Source: Macrobrachium rosenbergii
Lineage: Eukaryota > Arthropoda > Malacostraca > Decapoda > Palaemonidae
NCBI RefSeq assembly: GCF_040412425.1
Contig: NC_089763.1
Span: forward strand, 58,950,415 to 59,014,414
Direction of reading: 5' to 3'
Length of the DNA stretch: 64,000 nt
Shown here: positions 1-13,509 of the stretch, piece by piece
How positions within the stretch are numbered: position 1 is the first letter of the stretch
Layout: every line of letters begins with the position of its first letter
Notes under the pieces: generated by a model
The model's database searches: none
Told to the model about the DNA's origin: nothing
Seen by the model: only the letters and a program-made list of their open reading frames with translations
Translations under genes and position numbers: made by a program

Positions 1-1704
1 ATGATGCTGGAATAGTTTAGTACTTGGCTCATGTCATGACGACAGTATTTTCCGAAATCCTGCAATTTCTTTCCTAGGACGAATTTCGTAATATTATATG
101 TGTTGATGTGTGTACACCTTTATTTAGAGTGAAATATTGTCTCTTGGCATCTTTGCATTAATATTAAGCAAAGGAACCGATTAAGCTTCTTTTTAGCGGT
201 CAACTTAATAGAGCCAAGTTTCTTCAGTATTAAATTTTTAGACTTTTTTATGTTTAATAACAAAATAATTATGTTCACAGTTTGCCCCGAATGGAGGATA
301 GGTCTCAGCAAGATGTGAATTGTAATTCTTTCGTCTGTAAGGAGATCTCTTTTATGTTTTTTGCATTCCACTATGTGTATATTTAAAATTAGATGTAATT
401 TTTTATTGTTATATCTCTGAGTCTCAAACATTTCCATACCAATATGGTGTGTACAAAAACCAACGAGACTCAAAGGAAAAATTTGGTCAAACCATGATGA
501 ATTTTCAGTGGCAGAAATGCCCTTTATCTCTGCAATGGGGAGAAACCCCCTTTTGAAGAAGAGATGTGACCTCGTTTTAAGACGGCGGAATTACTAAGAT
601 CAAGGATTCAAATTGAAAATTTTATATTTCTCTGCATTAGCTTTCATACCACTAAATGATGTAGTAACAGGCTTTTGGTCTGAGTGAAGATCGCTACTTA
701 CTTTCCGAAGTCATCACATACTCTGAAGTTACGTGCATTAGCAAAACAAGAGGCAGAAGTGTTAATGGGATTGCAGCAATCTTTTCCATTGCATCTTGGA
801 ATGTTCGTTATTGAACAGCAAACGACATGCCTAGAGCTACAATTGTTTTGGAGGATAGCATAATGCCATCCAAAATTCAGTTACTTGTTGACACCCTTCT
901 ATTTGAAAACTAAACTGATTAATGCCTTAAAAAAGTGGAAGCTTTAGTCACAAAAAAGAAAACTGGCTACCAAAGAGGGATAATTGTCCAGCCAAGAAAT
1001 AGAACAATAATAAGCGCCTTCAGTCACTGGTAGCATGTTACAATCTTGAGGACAAACTAAGTTTCTTTCCAAGGGTTGTCCACATCCTGCGTTCTTTTTA
1101 GGTTCAGATTTATAAATAATTTTTTTTAATAATATGCTCACTCTACAATCCATTTTGAATCAACAGATTTTTTATTAATAAAAGTTTTGAAATATAAAGA
1201 CATTATATTGTATGCAAATGCTCAGGACACAGAGATATAGAAATAAAAAATTATATTTAATATATAAAATACATATAGTTGGACACAAATTCCCAGGGAT
1301 GCCAATGATCAGGAAGCATTTGACCGGGATCCAATTGTCTAGGGTGCAAATATTCTAGAACCATTTAAAATTAAGCTGACTTTATGCCAGTATTGCCTCT
1401 TAACTCAAAAATCAATCCGTAATCTTTTTGTTGGGGTTTCAGAGTAATAGTGCATTAATGAATGGTAAATTCGCGAGACAGCAATTCTTCCATATAGTTC
1501 TCGTGTCAGTGATGCCAACATTAGAAAACCGCATCTGTTATCACCGGTATATGCTTATCTTTGTTCAGTGATTTTATGTACTTTAACAAAGGCCCTTGCG
1601 ATGTTGTAACAGTAAAGGATAGATTTGCACGGATAGGTTCTTTATATGTTGCAAAAATGTGAACCGTGTTTCAACAACGATATATTTTTAAGTTTGATGT
1701 CACG
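1..1704. other. unassigned A+T-rich sequence
   Basis: I see no recognisable gene, element or long repeat. Open frames here are short and resemble no family I know. Confidence 0.5.
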
Positions 1705-2087
1705 CAGAAAACACAGAAACTTTTAATTTTTAAAATGAGAAAATAAATCACTGGAGATTTTTAAATTGAGAAAATAAATCAGTTATGATCTCCAAGCCTT
1801 TCGTGCTATTATCTTTACAAAAGAAAATGTAGATCACAAGATAAGTTTTAATTGCCTCTTCCAGGCAAGATTGTTAACCGACATGCTTCTGAGCCTAGGA
1901 AAGAATAAACTCCTCTAAAGTCGATGGCTACAGTAGCGTTCAAAAGAACTATACCAGAAAACGCAGAAACTTTTAATTTTTAAAATGAGAAAATAAATCA
2001 TTTATAACCTCCAAGCCTTTCATGCTGTTATCTTTACAAAAGAGAATGTAGATCACAAGATTAGCTTTAATTGCCTCTTTCAGGCTT
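1705..2087. repeat. direct duplication, two copies about 250 bp apart
   Basis: About 130-160 bp near 1705-1866 recurs at 1955-2087. Both copies begin with cagaaaac(a/g)cagaaac followed by ttttaatttttaaaatgag, and both end in attgcctctt(t)c(c)aggc. The first copy has an extra ~30-bp internal repeat of its gagaaaataaatca segment. The separating DNA (1867-1954) is single copy in this window. I infer an old local duplication; no coding content is visible. Confidence 0.75.
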
Positions 2088-2739
2088 CTTTTTTAGGACA
2101 CGGTTATTTCAAAGAGCAGTATGAATGGAGCTATTAAATTTACAGTTGATAACAAAGTATATAAATCTTGTTAAAGGTGAAGTTAGCCTTAAGATTTCAA
2201 TAAGATGAGTTAAATGAATAAATAATTAATTCACAGCTCTAATTTTAAAACCCGTTTAGAGGTGGTATCAAAAAAATTAAGGATTAACTTGGGAAGGTGT
2301 TCAGTTCCTTGGAAAAATAAACTCAATGTTGTTACTGTACAAGGTAAGTAAATTTACAAAGGGCTGACGTGTGGGCTCATAGACCAAGAGGAATTCACGT
2401 GGCTGTGTAGGGTCTTGACAAACACTTATGACTAGTTGGTAGCAACCTCATCAGTATTGATGATGCAGAAAAGTATTACTTGCCATCTAAAGAGCTCATG
2501 ATATCTCCAAGCTTATGACAGAGCCATGGTTAGGGCCATTTTAAAGTCATTTCATGTTTCTCAGAAGATGGTGGATTTTTATTGTAGTTATTTGTTGCTA
2601 CATTTTCCATATCACTAGTGCCATCCTTACTGGTCCTCTGAGGAATCTATTCTTTTCCCTTTCCTTTTTCTTCCAATTAGTAATCTTTTCATTTTAAGTT
2701 ATCCTTGGCCCATTACTATCCTCACAGCTGTTAGGTTAG
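2088..2739. other. unassigned sequence
   Basis: Nothing recognisable apart from a short self-complementary stretch (tcatcagtattgatga) near 2449. Confidence 0.4.
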
Positions 2740-3185
2740 GTAAGAGAAGCTGTAGATATTAGTAAAAGAGTTCGGACTTGTTTGTAAGAGGAGAAAGTTG
2801 GAAGTGACTGTTAGCGGGGATAAGATATTTAGACTAATGGAAAGCAGAGAGATTGGAAAATGAGTTTCAATTTTGAATGGTAGATGAATGGAGGTAGTTG
2901 GTTAGCTTTGTTATTTAGGAGGAGATTTTAATGGTGATAATAGGATTAAAGATGATGTGTATCACAGTAAAGGTAAAACAAGAGGGCTGCAAGGCCTCTG
3001 AAAAATTTTGGAAGAGAAAAGGAGTGTCTAGGGCTGCAAGATTCTGAAACATATGGAAGGTGTGGTGAGCCATATATTCTTTATGGAAGTGAAATGTGTG
3101 TGTGTAGTTTGAATGTGGAATAAGAAGGCTTGAAAGGTTAAAAAATGCTTAGATATGCAGAAGGTATAGTAAAAAGAATGAAAAA
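2740..3185 (+). pseudogene. degenerate LINE remnant (RTE-like), 3' part
   Basis: Scattered short segments resemble the end of a non-LTR retrotransposon RT protein. The clearest is at 3080-3140, which in one frame reads LYGSEMCVCSLNVE. That is close to the LYGSE-W motif common downstream of the RT domain in RTE-type LINEs of invertebrates. A GDF(N)GDNR-like stretch near 2925 would fit an endonuclease motif. Frames are broken throughout and both ends are unclear. It abuts SINE-A copy 1. Assignment is by eye and tentative. Confidence 0.3.
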
Positions 3186-3187
3186 AG

Positions 3188-3452
3188 TTAAGTATACTTA
3201 GTTTAACCAGACCACTGAGCTGATTAACAGCTCTCCTAGGGCTGGCCCGAACGATTAGACTTATTTTACATGGCTAAGAACCAATTGGTTACCTAGCAAC
3301 GGGACCTACAGCTTATTGTGGAATCCGAACCACATTATACCGAGAAATGAATTTCTGTCACCAGAAATAAATTCCTCTAATTCTTCATTGGCCGGCCGGA
3401 GACTCGAATTTGGCCCCAGCAGAGTGCTAGCCGAGAACGATATCGACCCTCC
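3188..3452 (-). mobile_element. tRNA-derived SINE (family A), copy 1
   Basis: First of three copies of the same ~260-bp repeat (others near 28.3 and 51.7 kb). On the minus strand the tRNA-like head lies at about 3452-3395, with a B-box-like attcgagtctcc. It runs into the common body (gtggttcggattccacaata) and ends with the tail aagtatacttaac at ~3190. The A box is degraded in this copy. Such SINEs need a partner LINE for mobility; the partner is not evident here. Confidence 0.75.
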
Positions 3453-3837
3453 AATGAGGAACTGTAAAAAGAATGGCATACATACAAAAATGTATCTGTA
3501 AAACACTGATAAGATCATATGAAGAAAGTGCTAGTGAAAATTTGGCAGAAAGTGTATAATTGAGAAGATTTGAGAGAAGACTTGAGAAAATATATGCTGG
3601 AGAAGTGGAATTAATGTTGCAATAAGGTCTCATAAGATGTAAAGACAGAAGAGCTTATGCAAAACAGAGGTGTGAGGTACGTCTGTGCATTGGTGCTCAA
3701 CATAATGCTGAAAAGCCATAGGAATATGTATTTGAAGGGGCTGGTGTTAATATGTATTTGAAGTGGCTGGAGTTAGGAACTTTTTCTTTACCTTAGGTCA
3801 TCCTTGATTTGTCAAGCAATAAATGAATGTTGCAGTT
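3453..3837. other. unassigned sequence between SINE and gypsy fragment
   Basis: Contains a short doublet (ggaatatgtatttgaag...aatatgtatttgaag, 3720-3765). No gene is seen. Confidence 0.4.
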
Positions 3838-3973
3838 GTAGGGTCGCACACGGACCTACACAATCATCCATCTTACCTGGCCATCCAAACTCCTACCGTA
3901 TGGGCATCTGCTCCTCACAACAAGCATCTCCTGACATATGCACCAGGTACACACACATAAGAAACACAGCTGA
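3838..3973 (+). mobile_element. 3' interior end of a CsRn1-like gypsy element
   Basis: This stretch (agggtcgcacacggacctac... ctcctcacaacaagca ...) matches the segment just before the 3' LTR of the larger gypsy copy (43760-43853). It therefore represents the end of an interior region, yet it lies directly upstream of an LTR that is followed by gag. See the linked finding on LTR order. Confidence 0.7.
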
Positions 3974-4284
3974 TGCCATACATCCTTTTTATGTAATACT
4001 GTCGTTCATAATAATGTCACATCAAATTTATCATTTCCAATAGAGGCAATACAATGTCAGCTTTCCAGATATAGTTATCAGAACTCTGTTTGCAACTTGT
4101 ATATAGAATTATGTGCCATTCTTCATTCTCAAACAAACACAGTTGACTGTGTACTAATCTCTATTTTGTTCACCTCATGTCAGGCACTACATTTCCACTC
4201 ACAAGAGCCTGTGACTTTTCTGTTGTTGTTTTAAATAAATCAGCAAGTTTGTAGACACTGCCTCTTACTTAAGCCTTCACTACA
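3974..4284 (+). repeat. LTR of gypsy fragment 1
   Basis: Begins TGCCATACATCC and ends CTTCACTACA directly before the primer site. It aligns with the 5' LTR at 39590-39897 and the 3' LTR at 43854-44210, sharing gtcaggcactacattt and the AATAAAT-type segment (ttaaataaatcagcaag) that probably carries the polyadenylation signal. It would have supplied promoter and 3' end formation. Confidence 0.8.
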
Positions 4285-4285
4285 T

Positions 4286-4293
4286 TGGTGACC
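4286..4293 (+). promoter_or_regulatory. primer binding site, tRNA-Trp type
   Basis: TGGTGACC follows the LTR and is complementary to the 3' end of eukaryotic tRNA-Trp, as known for CsRn1-clade Ty3/gypsy elements. Only these 8 bases match; the next bases have diverged. The second gypsy copy has the same 8 bases at 39899. Confidence 0.65.
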
Positions 4294-5215
4294 ATGGAGA
4301 TGACTAGCCCAGCCAGCCCTAACGATGCCAGCCTCTCCAGTGACAGCATTGCTGCCACAACCATACAGCTGTCCCCCCTTCATGCTCTACAACCCGGAAG
4401 CTTGGTTCTTCAGGGCATAGACAATCTTCTGGTTGAAGAAGATCACTTCCTCAGCACGCAAAGTAGATGCCGTCCTCGAATTCCTGAGAAAGTCGCAGAA
4501 TGGCTTGCAGAACTTAAAACCCGTCACCTACGAATCACTGAAGGACCAACTGAAGTCATCCTTCAGCATGGCACCCGCCCTGAGATCCAAGAAGTTCCTG
4601 GACAACGTGGGGCCAGCCATAGGAGACGAGCAGCCATCGTACGTCTACAACAATTACGGCGGCTGGTAACATTACCCACCGCAAACAGCCAACCTAAGTC
4701 AACTGCAGACCTTGTGAAAGAGGTCCTCCTCACAAAACTGCCCCGCCAAACAGTGGCAGCCATGTGCAACGCCTCTACCATGCCCATCAAAGAATTCCTA
4801 AGTTTGGTTGACACAGTGTGCATGGCCTACAAAACAGCAGAGCCCACCCAGCCACCTGTAGCAGCAGCAGCAGCACGACAGTCCCAGCAGTCAACCGACA
4901 TGGAGTCTGACAGCGACCCAGAGGAACCAGCCACCCCATCCAAAAGTGGGCTTCCCCAAACAGTTCAACAACGGAAAGACCAGGCAGAAGAAAAACGAAG
5001 CACCAGAAGGAATATGCTTCTTTCATTGGAACTTTGGAAGAAAGGCCTGCAAACCGGACAAAGGCTGCCTGTTCTCAAAAAACATGTAAAAGGGTCGCAT
5101 CCGCAACTCAAAAATCTAAATATCAGCAGTGAGCAGGCAGGTTGCCTCGTAAGAGAAGCTGTGCCTGCATTCTGCTGTCTTCCAGGTACAAACACAAAGG
5201 GACAGCGTGCTTCTT
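4294..5215 (+). pseudogene. gag: gag of CsRn1-like Ty3/gypsy element, frameshifted
   Basis: Encoded a capsid/nucleocapsid polyprotein that packages the element RNA. The ATG at 4294 opens MEMTSPASPNDASL, matching the second gypsy copy. At about 4430 the correct frame shifts (the ITSSARK and GPAIGDE segments are read from another frame, 4433-4669), then returns to the first frame near 4660 for LVTLPTAN and VLLTKLP-QTVAAM, a capsid region typical of these Gags. Near 5035-5130 the expected Cys-His knuckle is degraded. The two shifts compensate, so a ~311-residue frame looks open although about a quarter of it is out of phase. A further shift near 5195 leads into protease. Confidence 0.75.
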
Positions 5216-5830
5216 CATAAGGGATGAGAGGTTGAACACAGAATTCCTCATGGACACCGGGGCATGCAAATCATTTGTGCCAACCAGCCCGCACGAATGA
5301 CTCAACACTGCCCACCCACGAACACCCACGTATCCACTGCTAGCGGAGCACCACTCAAGATATACAGGGGCGGACCATGAAACTGTCATTCAACTGGACA
5401 TTCGTCACAGCAGACGTAACATTAGTGCTTTTATGAGCAGACTTCCTAAAAGAACACAACCTGTTGGTGGACGTAGCATCAAAACAGCTGATCCTGAAAA
5501 CTGCCCCCACATCATCACCACAAGAACTAATAGAACAACCCACCACCTTATTGCCACGACAATAGCAGATACGACAATCCGTACCCATCGTATCAGCCAC
5601 CCAATGCCAGAAATACTCCACCTCCTACAGGAATTCCCAGGGGTCTTCAAAGACGACCTGCAGCATGAATCAACCAAACCAGCAAAGCACAACATCCAGC
5701 ACCACATAGAAACGGAAGGTCCCCCAGTCCATGCCCACTTCAGATGTTTGGCCCAAGAAAACTCGCCTACACCAAACAGTGTTCAGCGAACAAATACAGC
5801 GTCATCTCGTCTGAACACTTGGTTGTGAGC
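5196..5830 (+). pseudogene. pol: protease and start of reverse transcriptase, truncated (gypsy fragment 1)
   Basis: Aspartic protease of the element: the catalytic DTG is intact at 5253-5261 in the context FLMDTGACKSFVP. Downstream, about 5390-5460 corresponds to the ADVT...LL-ADFL protease end, with an in-frame stop. About 5590-5790 matches the linker before RT (EFPGVFKDDLQ). Homology with the second copy stops near 5790-5830, before any RT catalytic motif, so the element is 3' truncated here. There are several stops and frame changes, and it is non-functional. Confidence 0.75.
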
Positions 5831-8210
5831 GAAACTTTACGTGAATTTAAATGAGACAGCCGAAAAATTTCTGAAGATTTTCCTCTTGTCTTGGAAAATG
5901 AATGACCGGGCGCCCTTTTTTTCTCATGGCTTGTTTACTGGGAAAAATTCAGTGAAATGGAATTTACCATGTGCGTTTCTTTTATAGAGGAATTTAAATA
6001 AATGATAGTAAATAAGATTTTTGGCTCACATGTCCTGAACTAACTTTTACTGATTTATGAGATTTATTCAATAAAGAAAAATAATATCTTTTCCTATGAT
6101 TCCTAACCTCTACAAGAGAGAGAAGGAGAGAGAGAGAGAGAGTAAATAAGTCTAAACTCCAGCGATACGAAAATTGCTGGACAAGATCAGCCCGTGTGGG
6201 CTCTAATGTGTGCCTAACTCAGATTTACGAACGAAAAATTGTCTGAATCACATGGGGAAGGAAATACCCACACTATTTCCTGTTACAACACTTTGTAATT
6301 CACTTTCCTAGTTAGCCTATCATGAAATTTATAGAAGCTACCATGCGGTAGTTATCAGAAGCTTGTGTAAAGGTTAATAACTCTCTCCTCTTTATAATTG
6401 GGATACATGCATGTGGTCTAACAATTCCTAATTATTTCAGTCATGATTTTGTTCATACCTAACAAAAAATAAAAATAATAATAACACGATACTTATTGTG
6501 GAAATGGATCACTTGTGCGCTTATAGTGGAATTTACGCTAATAAGAAGAAGGTTTGTTTCAAATCTTGCAACCAGCTCTTTAGCAAGGCTACTAATGAGG
6601 GCTTGCAATGATGCAGTCTTGCAAGAAATCCTGGCAAGGTCACCGTTGATATGGTTTTAAGCTGGGGTGTTGTTAGATGAATGAGGTATATTAGGGATAT
6701 TGCACAACTTGCCTTAGGTAACACAAGAAAATCTGGACTCTGGCCTTGAGGTCAGCTAAAAAAACATATTCATCAAAATACTGCTGAAGGCCTACTTCAC
6801 TTATCAGAAAACACTTATCAGAAGAATGATAGTGTAATTTTGGGGACAGGCAAACACAGTCCCATGATACACTGAAAGCGCAAATGACTGGGGATTTTCT
6901 AGAGGAAATACAAATGGATGCCCGCTTCAAAAGGGCGTTGCAAATGATGTAGTGGGGGGGCCACTACGCGCACAAGATGATACACAGATCCACAGCTGAC
7001 TAACTCCTAATCTGTAATCGAAACACTTGTGGTTACTTACCCGAAAATAGCACTGTAATGAAGGAATTGATGAATTGCATAGAAGATGTCTAGACTGAAC
7101 TTGATTCCAATAACTCAAATATTTTATGATTATGTTACACTTCATGCCAAGACTTTGCAAATTAAACAGCACAAATATAAAAAAAAAGGACTATCACACT
7201 ATGAAAAGAAAAGCAGAACATAGTTGGAGATGAATAGGGACATGACTGACAAAAATAACCTTAAATCTGGTACCTTACCATAATACAGAGATGAAGTTAC
7301 TGCCAGCCACGTGTTAGAATTAGGCAGGTAAATGGAGCAAGGGGCAGGACATCTGTCCTGGATGAGCTTCCGAGCAAATCTGAGAGTGGGTGTGTCCTTC
7401 ATATAGAACTTTTTATAACTCCCTAGAATTATGTTTTTCCTCCTCCTAGGTGACGTTGGGATCGTCCTGCCCAAATGCGCAAATGCAGGCAGCATGGCTG
7501 AAGTTTCAAGATGGTGGAACGCACATGTTCAATCCGCCAACTGACCTGCCTCAGGCGACGATTAACTCTGATAGGGTCCACACCTGGAATTTAAGGAATT
7601 TCAGCAATCCCATGAACAAAAGACGATTAAAGTGGTTTCCCCCCCACGCCCAAAGGCAGTGGTGAGAGAGAGGTTTTTCTAGAGGTGAATTGAGCCTACA
7701 TTGAATCTTACTGAAATAAATGAATTAGGTGCATATTCCTTATTTGATTTATTGACTGGGGAGATGGCATCTGAGAGGATACTCCCGACAATATACATAT
7801 ATAAACCTCTTGCATATGTGTTGTCTTTTATTGTCTCTACTTATACTTTCTTTCACTCAGCACCTTCTATAATAACATCTGTAGAAACTTATAAACCCAC
7901 ATTTGGTGCATGTATTACTGAAGGTTGTGTACACTTGGAAATATATCTTAAACTATGACTTGGTCCTAACTCCAGATGTACATGCATCGTGTGTCTCTTA
8001 TATGTTTTGGTTCTTATTGTTCTTGTTCCTGTTGTTAGTTTATAATTTTTATAGCTTTAGTTTGCCGTAGTGAAATTATTTACCTTTCTTCCTTGATTTT
8101 TCCTGTAGCTATCCATTTCTACATAACAGAAACTTACTCTACTTGAACTTCCTTATAATTTTTACTTATCTATTCCTTTTCAACATGTATTATATATCTA
8201 TTTACTGTAT
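5831..8210. other. unassigned sequence
   Basis: 2.4 kb with no recognised gene or element. It holds a short (GA)n at 6115-6142 and a run of nine G at 6951. None of the short open frames resembles a known family. Confidence 0.4.
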
Positions 8211-9420
8211 ATAAAAATGGATGTATGTATGTATGTATGTGTGTGTGTATGTTCCAACATAACTCTGAAATGCATTGAGCAATTTCAACCAAACTTGGTA
8301 TACATATGACTTACTATATAGGGAAGAATACTGTGGGAGTTAGACATCACTGGCACCAAAGGGGGTGTGTGGGAACGGGATGACGTAAAAATAGCCGAAA
8401 ACGACAGATATTAGTGTCTAATACATAGTTTTCGAGGTCATTAAGATGAATAGTGGCACTCCCGATGCCCTTTAAATCAAGTTCAGCTCTGATTGGAAAA
8501 GGGCGTGGGAAGTGGGTGACATAAAAATAATCGAAAACGACAGATATTAGTGTCTAATCCATAGTTTTTGAGGTCGCTGAGATGAATAGTGACACTCCCG
8601 ATGCCCTTGAAGTCCAATTTCAGCCCCAATAGGAAGTGGGGTGAGAGGGGGTGGGAAGAGGGTGGCATGTAAAAAAAACTGAAAAACGACAGATATTAGT
8701 GTCTGATCCATAGTCTTTTAGGACACTGAGATGTATAGTGACACTCCCGATACTATTTAAATCCAAGTTCAGCTCTGATAGGAAGGAGAGGTGAGAAGGC
8801 CGACAGGAAGGAGGAGTGAGAGGGGCTAGGAATGGGGTGACATGTAAAAATAACTGAAAAAGACAGATATTGGTGTCTAATCCATAGTTTTCAAGGTCGC
8901 TGAGATGAATAGTGATACTCCCAATGCCCTTCAAGTCCAAGTTCAGCCCTGATAGGAAAGACGGGTGAGAAGGGGTGGGAAGGGGGTAACATGTAACAGT
9001 AACTGAAAACGACAGATATTAGTGTCTGATCCATTGTTTTCAAGGTCGCTAAAATGAATAGTGATACTCCCAATGCCCTTCAAGTCCAAGTTCAGCCCCC
9101 GATAGGAAGGGGGGTGAGAAGGGGTGATATGTAAAAATAACCAAAAATGACAGATATTAGTGTCTGTCATAGTTTGAGGTTGCCGAGATGAATACTGACA
9201 CTCCTAATGCCCTTTAAGTCCAAGTTCAGCCATGATAGGAAGGGGTGGGGTGAGAAGGGGTGGCAGGGGGATGACATGTAAAAATAAATGAAAATGACAG
9301 ATAATAGTGCCTAATCCATAGTTTTCGAGGCCTCTAAGATGAATAGTGACACTCTGATGCCCTTTTAAGTCCAAGTTCAGCCCTGACAGGAATGGGAGTG
9401 AGAATGGGTAAAATATAAAA
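8211..9420 (+). mobile_element. tandem-core element, copy 1
   Basis: The left end is a (ATGT)n/(GT)n microsatellite followed by a conserved ~100-bp block (tgcattgagcaatttcaacc, then aaacttggtatacatatgac). The body is seven tandem units of ~136-174 bp, marked by gacagatattagtgtct near 8403, 8539, 8688, 8862, 9011, 9149 and 9296. The units carry no stable coding frame. The same end block and unit occur inverted at 18580-19352. The architecture resembles microsatellite-associated non-autonomous elements with tandem cores. Its transposition class is not identifiable from the sequence. Confidence 0.75.
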
Positions 9421-9451
9421 TATTAAGAATGCTGGTCAGTGTAACTGAAGC

Positions 9452-11228
<1,777 letters not shown>

Positions 11229-11293
<65 letters not shown>
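11229..11293. repeat. (CT)n microsatellite
   Basis: About 32 CT units. Confidence 0.97.
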
Positions 11294-11298
<5 letters not shown>

Positions 11299-11929
11299 AG
11301 AAAAAATGTTATAGCTTTCGTATTCCCATTTGCTTCCCTTGTGCAATTTCCTATACACAAATTCTTGCAGGTGGGTTTTATTTAATGATCCCTCTTCTCT
11401 CTCGTACAAACTTGTCTTGCTTTGCATTTAGATGCTTTTTTTTTACATTAATACCGAGTTGTTTCATGGGAAATTTGAAACCTTCGAAAGTGACCTCAGT
11501 CTTATTCTGCATGCACTAATTAATCTTTCAGTCACCAAACTAGGCTATCACTATAGTGGGCAGTTTTCAAACTCTGGTAAGTGAAATTTAGCGTAGGATG
11601 GTCCTTACTCGAACTGACAATACAATTACTTTCAACTTCACCTCTTCCAAACAATTGCAAACTCTTTCGCTAGATTCGAGAGTTTCATTTTATTCTCCAC
11701 AGGCAGTAATGTATCTTACAAACATCAGGCATTTCACACGCAATTCACGACCCATTTTGGTACCGTATCCCATAACTTTGGCCATACCTCTAATTTCTGT
11801 TCCCCACTAAATGTTATTAGTTTCCAGTCTGCACTGCAAGTGATATCTGTGCAGATTCACTTGCAAAGAAGATATTCAGTTTGCTCTCTCTATCTGCCAC
11901 ATAGTAAGGTCTTCCCCATGGTGATTTTA
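11294..11929. other. unassigned sequence
   Basis: Nothing recognised. Confidence 0.4.

Positions 11930-11973
<44 letters not shown>
11930..11973. repeat. (ATT)n microsatellite
   Basis: About 14 trinucleotide units. Confidence 0.95.
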
Positions 11974-11977
<4 letters not shown>

Positions 11978-12189
11978 AAGATGAACCCAATTCCTATGGA
12001 ACAAGCGCACAGATGCCATTGACTTGAAATTTAAGCCTCCAAAGAATATGGTGCTCACAGGAAGTAAGAGAAGGTAAAGGGAAATACTGTATAGAAAGAA
12101 GAGATCTCACTTATTAAATAGAAAAAATATATTAATGAACTAATAAATAGATAAAAATGTATTAAAATGCAAGGATACGAACATTAGGG

Positions 12190-13480
12190 TAATAATACAT
12201 TGCATCTTCGCTTGAGGTTTTGAAGTTCCAATTGCACGACATCCTCAGGGAGAATGTCCCACAGTCCAACGGCGAGAGGAATAGAGGACCTCTGGAACTA
12301 AGAAGTTCGACAGCGAGGCACATTTACTGCATACAGGTGCTGCTGTTCAGCGAATCTGGTTGCTCTTGGCAGGAAAGGGGGATCAGGAATCAATTGTAAA
12401 TTTGAAAGATCTCTATTAAAATACAACTTATGAAAAAGTGACAAACAAGAGACCATCAGTCGATGGTTCAACCCATAACTGCTTATATTATGGAACAGAA
12501 ACCTACCACCACAAACCACCGGATTTAAAAGAGATAAATCAATGCCAGAAGCAGACATCCAGACCGGAGAAGAGTATTCTAGTAAAGGAACCACAAATTA
12601 CCTAAAACAAATTGCATTGATTTTATTACGGTAATAAATGTATGAGGCCTTACGAACAATACCTAACTCGTGCGGCATTTGCTGAAACTTTCTTTGGGTG
12701 TTCCTCAAAAGTATGATACAGGTCAAAAGTTACACCTAGAATAGTTAAAGCTTCAGACTCGTTCAGTAAAGTCCCATCTACCTTAAAGGGAGGATGGGGT
12801 GGAAATTCTGTACAAGATCTGCTAATCAATAGTGTTATCGTTTTACTAGAGTTCAGCCTCATACCCCACCGACTGCATCATTCACTGATCCGGTCTGTGT
12901 CCCGATTGAGGCTGAGGGCAGCTTCATTTCTCGTAAGTGGAGACTTTACTACACCCGCAAGTGTTGCATCATTGGCATACCGAACAGTCTTGATTTCTAG
13001 GCTAACAACCATATCGCTTGTATACACCAAAAGTAACAGTGGACCAAGAGCACTGCCGTGTGGAACTCCAGACACAACAGGTAAGGAAATACTGAAGTAG
13101 TTTTAAAACATATCCACCCATTCAAGATTCTGAAGTTTGTAGATAAGTGCCGTAAGATTTACTAAATCGAAAGCAGTACAAAAATTTATATGAACTACTC
13201 TGTACTCAGAAAAGAGCATCGCAGGTACTTGCTTTCTATATGCATATTGACTATCACATACAATCCTTTAGATTCCTTATACTTATATAGTGGCTTAAAA
13301 ATAAGTTTTTCGGCAACTTTGGAGAACATAAGAAGAGTAAAAATTAGCCTGTAGTTACTGCAGAGTGCAGATATGCCACTCTTTGGAACAGGCACTGTAT
13401 TACTAAGCTTGTGCTCATCCGCAAAGATACGACATCGACATAAAAATCTATAGAATCTACTAATCTTGGGATATAACACA
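12190..13480 (-). pseudogene. LINE fragment A: reverse transcriptase and C-terminal part
   Basis: Reverse transcriptase of an APE-type non-LTR retrotransposon (jockey/CR1-like by appearance), minus strand. Three broken pieces in order: 13479-13195 carries the N-terminal RT region (NTVPVPKSG...NYRLI); 13075-12878 carries SGVPHGSALGPLLLLVYTSDM and the catalytic box, here YAND instead of YADD; 12862-12650 and 12594-12298 carry the thumb and C-terminal tail (PLLEYSSPVWMS, VSCLSLFHKLYF, PRCRTS). The tail continues out of frame to about 12190. Stops, shifts and loss of one catalytic Asp make it dead. The 5' region is missing, and the element meets LINE B head to head at about 13.5 kb. Confidence 0.8.
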
Positions 13481-13509
13481 CAGAAACTTTTTTAAAAAAA
13501 CAAAGGGAA

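Noticed and set aside
4285..5220. A single intact 311-residue gag frame
   Set aside because: Comparison with the second gypsy copy shows that about 75 residues in the middle are read from the wrong frame. The frame stays open by two compensating shifts.
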